The notes under the pieces: model-generated | Database searches by the model: none | What the model saw: only the letters and a program-made list of their open reading frames with translations | What the model was told of the DNA's origin: nothing | Shown: one piece after another, positions 45,422-56,089 of the stretch | How the letters are laid out: the number at the start of each line of letters is the position of its first letter | Position numbering within the stretch: the first letter of the stretch is position 1 | Program-made: the position numbers and the translations under genes | Source: Sthenelais limicola | Lineage: Eukaryota; Annelida; Polychaeta; Phyllodocida; Sigalionidae | Length of the DNA: 64,000 bases | Assembly (NCBI GenBank): GCA_942159475.1 | Contig: OW804096.1 | Span: 113,248,194 to 113,312,193, forward strand | Direction: 5' to 3'

Positions 45422-46450
45422 GTTCAAATCTTTTTGATCTTTGAGTTTAATATTTTGAGGTATTGAAAACAATTTTTCTATACCGTCGTCTTTGAGGCAT
45501 CACCGGTATGTCCTTTATAGATAAGTGACCTTTCCTTGAGGAGGTAAAAGAGCGCAGTTTGGCTGGAAACAAGATTAAATAATGTTATTACCGTAAGTGA
45601 TAATTAAGACGTGATAATCAAGCCCCCACTGAATACTTGTAGGCTGCACAATTTTCGAGGTAAATACTTGGGTCTCTATTCACTTCCATCATAAATTCTT
45701 TGAGACGGCAAGTAAGTTCCACTAGCGGTAGTGGTGCAACGGATACTGTTCTCATAAAATTAATTCTATATTTTACAATCATTTATGCTATCTATCAAGA
45801 CAATTTCTTTTACATATCTTACCGATACCCCTTTCGAGAGAACTCTTAATTTCAACATATTTTGTCCAAGAAAGATGATATTTACAACTTGATATGAAGT
45901 CCGTAGAAAAGGGGAAAAGAGTGTGGAAAATTCGGCAGGGATTGCATACAGACCTTAGCACCCATAGGCTCCCATATTAAAACCCCCAAGTTTACACTCC
46001 TGGTATCTACATGAAAAAGATGCGAAATTTTTTCTCTCTCAACATATGTGATACTTACAATATCAAATTTGGAGACAATGAAAGCAATTATTATTTGATG
46101 AATGGTTTCTATATTTTTTCGGGGGATTGGATGTCAAAGTTTTACTATGCGTCGTCATCTGATTTATACACATTATCAGTTCCCTACATTTCATGTTGAG
46201 ATCAGAACGCATTACATCTAATCAAATATTATCGTTTGACGTTGGTCAAAGTGGCCAGATTGAAGGAAGGCGACAAAGGTGTCAGCTAGCTTCACATCAA
46301 TCCTCCTTCGCCGTCTGCACTAATAGTACTTAGCGTTAGCGGCCGGACAGCTTTTGCACATAAGGTCCCATAAGACTGACCTCCAAAGACCTGGGTCCAA
46401 TAAGACCTGTATTCTGGGACTCTATGGGACATGCACCTAATACCGCTTAA
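45422..46450. other. 5' flank of phosphatase gene, no other gene
   Basis: It contains the presumptive 5' UTR and promoter of the phosphatase; no clear TATA or other element was identified. The rest is non-coding. Confidence 0.35.
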
Positions 46451-46453
46451 TAT

Positions 46454-46580
46454 GTTTCTGTATATTTTACCATAATACAAAGTAATTCTTATAAATTATT
46501 ACAAAAGAATAATAACCGATCATGTTGTTTCGTAAGTGATAATAAGAATTACTTTGTATCATGGTAAAATATACAGAAAC
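46454..46580. repeat. 38-bp-arm inverted repeat
   Basis: Arms 46454-46491 and 46543-46580 are complementary with one mismatch around a 51-nt spacer. Possibly a tiny foldback element. Confidence 0.75.
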
Positions 46581-46674
46581 GAAAAGACATATTTTTTCTA
46601 AAAAAAAAAAATCGCATCCTGAAATCAAATGCTGCCCATTTGACATTATCAGCTCATCCTACCCCCAAAAAATG

Positions 46675-47080
46675 TGTGGTCTACAGACGTTAGGGCCCAC
46701 TTTCGCATATTTTTAGACGTTTGGGCCCACCCCCTGTCGGACGTTAGGGCCTATCCACCTTCAGACGTTAGGGTCCAAACAATGGACGTTAGAGCCGACT
46801 TTTGTACATTTTTCACATATTTTCAGACGTTAGGGCCCACCCACCTTCAGACGTTGGGGCCCACCCAGAATCGGCCGTGAAAATATTACCGAAAATGTGA
46901 GAAAGTAGGCCCTAACGTCTGATGTGCCATAACGTCTAAAGGTGGGTGGCCCCTAACGTCTCATGTGGGATGGGCCCTAACGTCTGAAAGTGGGTGGGCC
47001 CTAACGTCTGAAAGTGGGTGGGCCCTAACGTCTGGACTGTGGGCCCTATCGTAGAGTTTCTGGGCCCTAACGTCTGGAGC
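46675..47080. repeat. ACGTTAGGGCCCAC minisatellite that inverts at its centre
   Basis: From 46683 to about 46865 the units read 'agacgttagggcccaccc'. From about 46905 to 47075 they read the complement, 'gggtgggccctaacgtctga'. The array is thus a long imperfect palindrome with its centre near 46880. Confidence 0.8.
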
Positions 47081-47364
47081 CCGAATTTGTCCACAAAGGT
47101 CATAAATGGAGAAAGGCTGGGCTTGAACTGAAATTGTATAATAAATTTAATTGTGACCAGATACTAAGTTTTTCTATTCGGATTTTTATAGTAACTGTTA
47201 GTGAATGGTTTGGGGGTTTTTTTTTATAAATATTTGTGATTTCACAATTTGGGCCTTTTGGCGGGAGGTTTTGATTTAAAAGTCGGGAGGAATAGCCAAA
47301 TTGTCTGAAAAATCATGAGATCTCCCGACTTGGTGGGAGATCTCACCCGGATCTCACCTCTACT

Positions 47365-47549
47365 ATAGTTTATGACAGGTTAATTAAACAACGGTGTTTT
47401 CTCTCTGATGTCGGGGAGTGGAAGAAGGAATGGCCATTAGTTCTTGTTAATCTGTTAACACCCTCATAAAAGAACAGCTGGGTTATGGCATGGCTCTGCC
47501 CCCTCGACCAAATTGGGATGATAGTTCCTCCTGTCTTAGCAGTAATAGT
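47365..47549. repeat. Dispersed repeat, copy 2
   Basis: Direct relative of 38482-38662. Confidence 0.6.
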
Positions 47550-48371
47550 ATATCAGCTGCAGGTCTCGCATCCCATTCCGGTCTACTGACAGAGGCGGTG
47601 GTGGGTGACATTTAATGGTCAAAAGATCACATCTTCACCCCACTTCCCGCGTCCCCCTCCCCCTTTCCTGTTAAGGAATAGGGCGCTAAACTATAGGCAC
47701 CTGCAGATATTAGCAAGAATTATTTCTTTTCTTAACAATAATTGTCTACCATGACAAATTAAAGAGGGAACTACACAAGTTTCATCTTTTACTTTCATGA
47801 ATATTATTTGAAATGTAATATTTGTTAAGATGTACGTCATTTAAAGTGACACATGCCACTGAGCTCCCGATTTGGGGAAAGTTTGCCTGAATTTCAAGTA
47901 TGTTCTAGATTAGTATATTTGTAATGTATACTCGGGAGCATTAATGTAGGAATTACATATATTGTGTGTATTTAAGAGTTTAAAACTCCAATTTCGTAGG
48001 GTGCTGGAGTCACCCTACCCAACTGCCAGACACAATTCGGTTGGTGAGGGGAAGGTCCCCGACGCCTCTTATCTTAATGAGTTAAGTGATACCAGCTGGA
48101 TGGGACAGGGTAGATATGTCACTATGTAACTCCTGCCTCGCTCCTACTTCACCATGGTTCACCATGCACTGAGGGCAGCACCTTATGGTCAAGTTACTTC
48201 TCTCTCAGATTTGAATTCCTCAATGGAATCTCTGCCACATTCTTCGTTAACAAATATCAATTAATCTAAGGAATATATAGAGTTGGTATTCCACACAAAT
48301 GTTCTTACTTGTGCAGGTAATCGAAAACTACAAACATATTTCTAAATGATATATAGTCAAACATAGCCCAG

Positions 48372-48406
48372 GCTCCCAGACCCTAACCTATGGAGGGTCT
48401 GGGAGC
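48372..48406. repeat. Perfect 13-bp hairpin
   Basis: GCTCCCAGACCCT, a 9-nt loop, then AGGGTCTGGGAGC. GC-rich stem; function unknown. Confidence 0.8.
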
Positions 48407-48818
48407 AGAACCGAACGAACAGTGGAGTTTACTGAGCCACTTATGGCCGAGTAGAGATGTAATAGAAAAATGCTTTGACCACCGATATCTTATGTCCCCA
48501 ATGGAATTATATATGTTGACAAATGTGCAGAGCAAAAAATAATACCTGATGGCTGATTAGTTTTAATAAGTGAGAACGTGTTCGGTAGCGATGATTCTGA
48601 CCCAAGTTGGCGCGACTTTCAAAACAATGGTGCAATGTGTTGTGGGTACCGGAAGTAAACAAAAAATGTTCCAAAATAATGCAGATATTTTGCAAATCAT
48701 TAAAAGATTAAGTTTATGTTGCTATGAAATTAAAAAGAGCAATGATTAAACTAAAATAATCGTGGTTTGGCATTTTAAATTTAAATTTTGCCCCCCCGAA
48801 ATTTAGTGTTGTAGGAGC

Positions 48819-48966
48819 TTACAGGGGGCGCTACAATTCCGCAGAACATTGCCGCCATTTGTCGAGGCCTACCTAGCCTACCGTTCGGTGAAAATGAGTG
48901 TGGAATGTGATAAAATACACCTATTACTATCTCACAAGTCATTTTGCTGCTTTATTTATTATGAAA
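48819..48966 (+). CDS. Candidate first exon (weak)
   Basis: A G-rich CTCF-like sequence (ACAGGGGGCGCTAC, 48821-48834) and a YY1-like GCCGCCATTT (48851-48860) precede an ATG at 48894 that opens 24 codons and then meets a perfect donor (A|GTAAGT after 48966). The peptide has no recognised domain and no downstream exon was found. It could be the start of a gene whose remainder is unidentified, or chance. Confidence 0.2.
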
Positions 48967-49574
48967 GTAAGTAGAGGCCCAAGTATTTAGTCTGAAAAAG
49001 TCACAGTTCTAAAGTTTTCAGTGGGGGCTTCGATTTTACTATAGAAAAACATTACGTTGCTCTCTGACTGTGTAGCGACCAGCAAAATAGAGAGAGCGGA
49101 GACAGTCAGAATTTCTCGGGCTAAGTCAAACATAGTCGTAGGATCCAACACCTATACGAAGTATAGGGTTGTACAGTATTCTATATAACGCTCCCATAGA
49201 CGGCGGTGTGACGGCCCATATCAGTGTCCTAACTTCCTATACACATACAAAGTGCCTCCCGAAATTATGGCCTACCTTTCCTCAACGATGAAACTTACTT
49301 TATTGTCACTGTACGTTGCTCATACTCTAATATTAAATAAACCAGAGACTAAAACGCTAGTGAAGCGACAAGATCGCCGCCATGTATATTTGAATGGATG
49401 GCGCTACTTTGCAAAAGCCAGAATGTTATCCCAGTCATAGAGGCCGGCAGAATGAAGCCACGCCTATTTAAGCTGGCTCAGCCAATCCGCTTTCAGACCG
49501 TGAAAATGGTAAAAAAATATGTGCAGTGTTGTAGCTGGTTATTGGCCTCTAGTTATGGTAGGTTCTAGCTCCTT

Positions 49575-49667
49575 GCGGTCACGTGACTCCTGCGCAAGAT
49601 GGCAGATGAGAAATCGGAAGGAGTTTTTCCCATTCAAAGAATTGAACAGGCCCAAAACAACACTTAA
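49575..49667 (+). promoter_or_regulatory. Promoter-like segment with short ORF
   Basis: GGTCACGTGACTCC (E-box/CLEAR-like) is followed by CGCAAGATGGC (YY1-like, typical of start-proximal promoters). The ATG in the latter (49599) opens 22 codons (MADEKSEGVFPIQ...) before a stop at 49665. A housekeeping-type promoter or decayed first exon is possible; no transcript evidence is available. Confidence 0.25.
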
Positions 49668-49801
49668 ACTCAACAGCGCATTACGAAAATTGCGGCGAAA
49701 TAATGCTTGAAGCAACATTTAAAAGGTGAACAACTTTGCATGTACCCATTGATTTTTGCCTTCCCACATCATCCCCGCCCTCGTTATATGTATGAAGTTG
49801 C

Positions 49802-49833
49802 ATCTAACCCTAGTCTGCGACTAGGGTTAGATA
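49802..49833. repeat. Hairpin with CTAACCCTAG arms
   Basis: ATCTAACCCTAGT, a 5-nt spacer (CTGCG), then ACTAGGGTTAGAT: a perfect 13-bp stem with telomere-like core. Confidence 0.75.
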
Positions 49834-49999
49834 TTCCAACTAAGTCAAACAGTGACCTTAGCCACTTTAATAGGACAAACTTAAAACAGGATTAATAATA
49901 AAAAGATGTTACAACAACAACAAATAGGCTTTATATGCATATCATACCGATTTCTTTATGCCAAAAAGTGGCAATAACAATAAAAGGTCGTAGAAAAAA

Positions 50000-52350
50000 C
50001 TGCCTCTAGGCTACAATCCAAGTGCCGAAGGCACTTGTTTTGTGTAAAATGCGGCATTATAGTGCAACCGCTCTGCCTCTAGCCTAGGCCTAGGGTCGGA
50101 CGTGAAACGTTACGGTTTAGACAGTGGATTACTAAGGTCCAACAGGTCACATATAGCTGTTTAAAATTGCTAATATTAAACACGATAAGAGCGTACATCC
50201 CCACGGTAGGCAAGGCCTGGTCACAGTGTCAGACAGGTTTTATGTTATGAAACTAAACTTGTCTTAAGTTTAACTCCCAGTTAAAGTTCATGTTTACACC
50301 ACCTATTATCGCTCAAGCCACAGATTCAAAGAAATAAATAAGAATTTATGAAATGATGAAAACCATCCTACGGTATGGACTAAGCCTGTTAGAAGTACGT
50401 ATATGATGCTAGTTTGTACGTTGCTCTTGCGTTACATTCGTCTTTGTAGCAAATATAGGGAAACGCATCTGTAAGTTCAAGCTCGACTGCTGTAACCTTT
50501 GCTTCTGAAAACTACTGCCGCCCTCTGTCGTCAAAAGAATTTACAAAAAGAGGGCGCTACCAGTTGCTTTCGACTTTGCAGTGGATAACTCGAATGCAGT
50601 ATGCTGAGTCCCACCGAGGCTGGCGGAGCCTGATAAGTCAGAGTATTTAGGGCATAAAGATATCATGTCTCAGTCATGCAACTCCTTTTAAAGCTAGGCC
50701 TATGTATATTTTTTTTAATTGTTCTTTCTAAAAAAAATATACTAGGCCTATAGCCTACTAGTTAAAATGATCGCCGAAGGTACCGGTAGCTTGAACTGCT
50801 GCTCCAAATCTAGCCCACGTTGCTGGCCTTGATTCCCCGATCAATGCTCTACCTCTGAGGGCAAGGGGACGGATACTTTGTCTACTCCAAATCCAATGTC
50901 TGTCCGGGTCTGTCCACTGCTACAAAACCGTCAAAACCGCGGCGATATTAATTTTTTTTTGTGAATTAGGCCTAATCCACCAAAAAGCCTGGCTTGCCCC
51001 GCCGCAGGAAAACCCGCCGTGGAATTTCCTGCACGAGGCTCGTCCACCACCGCGATAATTGCCGCTGCTGTATATTTCTTATAAATGATGTCTCTTTCAT
51101 TATTATTATTATAAAACTTTTATTCAATAAACATGTACATTTCTGATATACCGGTATGCGGTAATGAAAAGGAAAAGGAATGGTCCTTCTCAACGTAATT
51201 TCTACTCTGTGATTTTCAAGTCAATCAAGGTAGGCTACCGTATCCCTTTTAAAACATAGCCTATAAGGTAGGCTAATAAAATATGGAGTAGGCTAGGCCT
51301 AATAGTAGGCTATACATTAGCTATACATAGGCCTATTCAAAATCAGTAAGTAGGCCTAACACAGTTTCTTTAGAACAAGCGTCCGTATGTCAATCTTTTC
51401 TTTACATTTTCTTTGCATCAATCGCCCGTTACTCTTTAGACAATATTTAACACCTTTGTTGACTGACGGAAAGTTACTACAGGTAGTCCTTGTATAGAAG
51501 GTATTGGACGGAAAATTATTCCTATACTGGGACGGACGGAATCTCTTAAGATTAATGACATTAGGCTACATCTAAAATACCGATACAAAGTTGGCAAACA
51601 GTAGAGAGGGATACATTACAATTTTACACATTTTCAAATATTTTCTCCTATCGAAATAAATCTTTTGCAACACAGATCTTAGGCTACCCGTCTGTTTAGA
51701 CCCCCCCCCCCCCACACACACACCAATACTTATAGCCTAGGCCTAACCATTCCTATTTCCCCAAAATGTCCATATATATATATATATATATATATATGGT
51801 CGATTCCAGAAATTTTAGTGCGATTTTGAGATTTTTGGTAAAAATAAAAATATTCTTTGATTGTTTCCATACTTATAAGGAAGTAAGGACCTACATCGGC
51901 CTATATAAGTAAGTAAGTAAGTAAGTAAGTGGTTTTCTATTTGTCTTAAAATGAGTACAAGTACAGTAGTAGTTGTGGGGTTTTTTTATGAGAGAGACAA
52001 ATTGGTCGACATACCATTTATGAAACTGCAAGAGTTCATATTCTTCCGGCAGTTACCATGAATTTAGAATAAAGCTACAGGAAGAGCTACGTGACATTAT
52101 CTAGATAAACTACATGAGGTTATAAGTGACTTAGTTAAATGAGTATTAATTCAATAGCACTGTCATACAATACAGCATGAAGTTCACATGGTATAAGTGA
52201 CACTTGGCTTATGAGTAGTTATAAATCCATTCAGTACAGTATGGATTTTTACATTTGTTTCCTCCAAATACACCCTATTTCCAATGATAGTGGGTGGGAC
52301 CGAGGGCTTTAACATATATCGAGTGGTACACAGAACAGTGTTAAATTAAT
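50000..52350. other. No gene; several simple repeats
   Basis: Non-coding. It holds AGGCCTA-rich DNA (about 50.7-51.4 kb), a poly-C run (about 51701-51713), a (TA)n run (about 51775-51797) and a (GTAA)n run (about 51907-51930). A degenerate tRNA-like stretch is seen on the minus strand near 50.80-50.87 kb. Confidence 0.55.
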
Positions 52351-52376
52351 GTGGAAATTACAGGTTTATGATATAG

Positions 52377-52672
52377 TACATTATCGCCCAAACTAGAGCA
52401 TGTAAGTCAATAAAATACAAAAAACAAGAGGTTTTGAATTTATCGACAGATAAATTTCTTACAAGTAGAAGTATAGCAGTTGATGGGGATAGTGACATCA
52501 CCCACAGATAATAATTAATGATTGACATTATTGCCCAAACCAGAGCATGTAAGTCAATAAAATACAAAATACAAGAGGTTGGGAATTTATCGACGGATGA
52601 ATTTCTTACAGGTAGAAGTATAGCAGTTGATGGGGATAGTGACATCACCCACGGTTAATAATACTTAATGAC
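52377..52672 (-). repeat. 147-bp tandem duplication in LINE 3' UTR
   Basis: Two units with period 147 bp, roughly 90% identical by eye, lie directly downstream (on the minus strand) of the LINE reverse transcriptase stop. Tandem 3' UTR units occur in several non-LTR families. Confidence 0.75.
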
Positions 52673-52703
52673 ATTATTATTCATCTTTTTGAGATCCATG
52701 TTT

Positions 52704-54208
52704 TTAGTCAACCTGCACACGAGCTCTGATTGCTGATTGGAGTTCCTTTCTGAATTCCTTTCGAACATCCAGGTTCTGCATGTTTGTTTTTAGTTCATTC
52801 CATGCTTTTCTTGCTTTGTAAAGGAAGCTGTTTTGATAAAGGGCTGAATTCGGATGTTTTATTATTAAATTTTTCCGTTTTTCAGCATGGCTTTTGGTTT
52901 GAAGTTTTCTAAGATCTAGGTTTACTTTGCTTGAGGCGAGGTGGTGTGCACATTCTAAAACATGGATCTCCCTTCTCAGTATGTTTGGAAAAATACCCAA
53001 TTTAAATAGTTCTGCTTCTACATTCTCCCTCTTTCTGAGGTTGAGGGCTGCACGTACAGCTGCATTTAATAAGGACTGCAGTCTATCTATCTGATATTTG
53101 TTCGAACTCGAATAGAATATGTCTCCCCTGTCTATGAGTGGGACTATAAGAGTTTTAATGATGTCAATTTTTACCTTTTTTGTCAACATCTGTCTGGCAT
53201 TACCCAGGAGTTTTACCTTCCATTTGACATTGTTGACTGTTTTTATTATTTGACTTTTAAATGATAATTTCTGGTCGATTATTAGACCCAGATAGTTGTA
53301 TTCATCGGTTCCTAGTATGGCTTCATTACCCAGGACAAGATTTTGATGGTCAGTTTTAATTACTGATTTTTTTCTTTTATTATTGAATTTAATATATTTA
53401 GTTTTCGAGATATTCATAGAGATTTTGTTTGATCTGCACCAAGTGTCTATCAAGTTAAGATCTTCTTGTAAATGTTGAGAGATTTTTCTTTCATCTTTGT
53501 CACTAGCAAATATTACCGTGTCATCAGCATAATGCTGGATTGTAGAATTTCGGACAACTTGGTGCATATCATTTATGTATATTGTGAATAGGATCGGTCC
53601 TAAAATTGTTCCCTGAGGTACACCGAAAGTAATCTTGCCCTGAGTAGATTGTGAGCCATTGACTTTTACACTTTGTGTCCTATTTGTCAAATAGTTTTTA
53701 AACCAAGAATTTTCGTGATCACGAATTCCAATTTTTTGCAGTTTTTGAAGGAGAATGTCATGTTTTACCGTATCAAAAGCTTTTTTGAAATCCAGAAAGA
53801 CCGCAGTGGTGGCCCTCCCCTCATTAATATTTTCATAAATTGGAGTAAGCAAGTCTATATGGGCTTGGTCCACCCTTGCCGAAAACCGTATTGTTTTCCA
53901 TAATAAATGTTGTTTTCTTCCATAAATGTTGAAAGTTGAATTTGTACCACTTTCTCAAGGAGTTTTGCCGGCATTGTGATGCCTGATATTGGCCTATAAT
54001 TATTGGTATTATTTTTTGGTCCATTTTTATGGAGGGGGGTCACCACAGCAGCCTTGAAAGCATCCGGCACGATGCCAGTTGATAATGATAGGTTAAGGAG
54101 AAAAGTTATTTGGAGGATAAGAGCTTGGAAGCAACCTTTCAGTATGTTTCCAGGAATATTCTCAACTCCTGAACTCTTGTGGGGGTCTATTTTTAAGATA
54201 ATTTTCAT
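52704..54208 (-). pseudogene. LINE reverse transcriptase, one frameshift
   Basis: Two overlapping frames: 53855-54208 (KSSGVENIPG..., NNYRPISGI, YGFRQGW) and 52704-53873 (motif A FLDFKKAFDTV, GVPQGTILGP-x-LF, motif C YADDT, then EYNYLGL and a thumb/C-terminal region ending ...RARVQVD). The shift lies at about 53860-53875 between the YGFRQ block and the next helix. The catalytic aspartates are present, but the protein would be split and the endonuclease is gone. The clade is uncertain (Jockey/CR1-like by motif style). Confidence 0.8.
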
Positions 54209-54210
54209 GA

Positions 54211-54925
54211 TGTTTCATGACAGTCAATCTGCCACGACCTTGGTCAATTATTTTTCCAGATACAAGCCTCCAAATCATTGGAGTCTGGTTAAAGATTCCA
54301 TACGAATACATGTATATGTATGGATCGTTTTTTTCCGTCATAATCCAATTTATTAATAATCCTGATATAAAGATGTGGACTTTTAATACCTTTTCTTGGG
54401 AATATATATTCGAAACATAAGCACCTTTATATAAAACCCCATAAGTGTTTCCAACGAATACACCATTCCATACAAATACATCATTCCATACGAATACATC
54501 AGTTCAATGATGTATTCGTATGGAATGGTGTATTTATTGATACATCCTTTCTGAATAAAATACCTTAACATAAATGAAATGAAAAGTAAATCCTTTTGTC
54601 AGGAGACAATGGTTCACAATAAGAATACAAAACTTGGATTTTCCAGACAGTTTTTGAATGTGTATTCGTCGGAATCGTGTATTCGTATGGATTCTTTTCA
54701 CAAAATTATAACTTACTGATTGAGGAATATATATGTATAAATATTTTTATTTCCATTTTAAAATACAATTACATAAGTGGAAATTGGCTACAACGTTCTG
54801 GGCTCTCCCAGCTCTTCCAAGAAGGCCATACATACATATCTACTATAATTTCGTCACATTAACATTCAAAATAAATACACTTTGATTAAGTAATCAGATA
54901 TAATGAGTTTCCTCATTAAACAATA
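54211..54925. other. Repeats of a TTCCATACGAATACA motif, no gene
   Basis: The 15-16-bp motif and its complement recur at about 54297, 54465-54527, 54660-54690, and more loosely at 55978. A perfect 20-bp inverted repeat lies at 54482-54501 / 54508-54527 with a 6-nt loop. Confidence 0.6.
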
Positions 54926-54929
54926 CAAT

Positions 54930-55905
54930 GCCTTCTTTTCACCTTCTTTTTACTTTTATACAATGTTATAGCTTTCTATCATATATTCTGTTTTTATACA
55001 AGTCTTACTAGCTTGAAATTAGAGTGTTTATTCTTGCAATATAGCAAGCTTTAATATGCCCCAGCATATTTCGAATAGTAGATTCATTTAATATTCAATA
55101 TTACATATACTATTCTTCACTTCTTATCATCATATTTCTTTTTTCCTTCCATATAAGACCTCTTAAGGTATATACGAAAGTTTAACAAATCATCCACATA
55201 GTGACCATCAAAAAATACATTTTCATCTGAATTCCACAGAAGAGGAGCTTTATATATGCAAGATCTTTTAATTCTCTCTGTATGTGGTATTGGAATTCTC
55301 AATTTTCTATTATTACTTCCCTTATTTGATCTTAAATCTTTTCTTTCTTCTCCATTAATATTTTCACCCTTTATCACAGATAACTTATAAGCCATCTCCA
55401 TTAAATGAGCTTCCCTTCTTTTTTCAAGTGTAGGTAAACCTAATTCTTCAGATAAATCTGTCACATTTGTTCTTTTATCTAGATATTTTGCTTTACGTAC
55501 AATATTATTTTGAATTACTTGTAATTTTTTTAACATTGCTGTATTACTTGTTCCAACATATATTGTATCCCCATAATCTATATGTGGGAGAACTGTAACT
55601 TTATAAAGATTTAAGAACATTTTTTCTGTAAATATATGTCTAGATCTTGAAAGTATTTTACTTTTATGTTGTATTATAGGTAACTTCTTTTTCAAATGTG
55701 ATTTAAAATTCAACTGTTCATCAATAGTCAGACCTAAGTATGTATACTCACTTGTGTGATTAATAATACGATCACCAAACTTATACACATTTAGTCTTTT
55801 ACACATTTTGTTATTACCAGAGTTAATTTTCATCATTTTACATTTATCTATGTTTAATGAAATTTTATTGACTTTACACCAAGATTTGTTCTGGATATTA
55901 AGCTA
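54930..55905 (-). pseudogene. LINE reverse transcriptase C-terminal fragment
   Basis: The frame 55117-55836, extendable to about 55905 with KSWCKVNKISLNIDKCK, carries the post-palm region of a non-LTR reverse transcriptase: EYTYLGLTID, a thumb-like region with HIDYGDTIY, and a basic C-terminal tail. Motifs A and C are absent, so the copy is 5' truncated. It is a different family from the 52.7-54.2 kb LINE, as the residues between shared landmarks diverge strongly. Confidence 0.75.
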
Positions 55906-56089
55906 ACGATTTTAAATGTAAATGCAAAAAAGAGTTGATCAAATATGAAAAGTTTTCTTTTAATAGAGGTTAGAAGATGTATTCGTTGGAACGTTTCATT
56001 TTAGCCAAAATAAGATTAATCATAAGGACGGAAATATAAGCCATTCTGAAAATTTAAAAAAATGCATTGATAGGGGCAGATATATCCTT

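Larger units (their letters stand above)
52350..54210 (-). mobile_element. 5'-truncated non-LTR retrotransposon
   Basis: The reverse transcriptase coding part and 3' UTR of a LINE in minus orientation, lacking ORF1 and endonuclease. Sequence upstream of 54210 on the minus strand has no LINE coding. The palm motifs are intact, unlike the 10.7-13.8 kb copy. Confidence 0.8.

Noticed and set aside
49801..50200. Telomere-derived sequence (CTAACCCTAG, GGCCTAGGCCTAGGG)
   Set aside because: Only isolated telomere-like hexamers in a hairpin; no tandem TTAGGG array.
50795..50870. tRNA-like sequence on the minus strand with a Pro-type (GGG) loop
   Set aside because: The A-box region is plausible, but no B box, T arm or acceptor stem can be paired. 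At most a degraded SINE.
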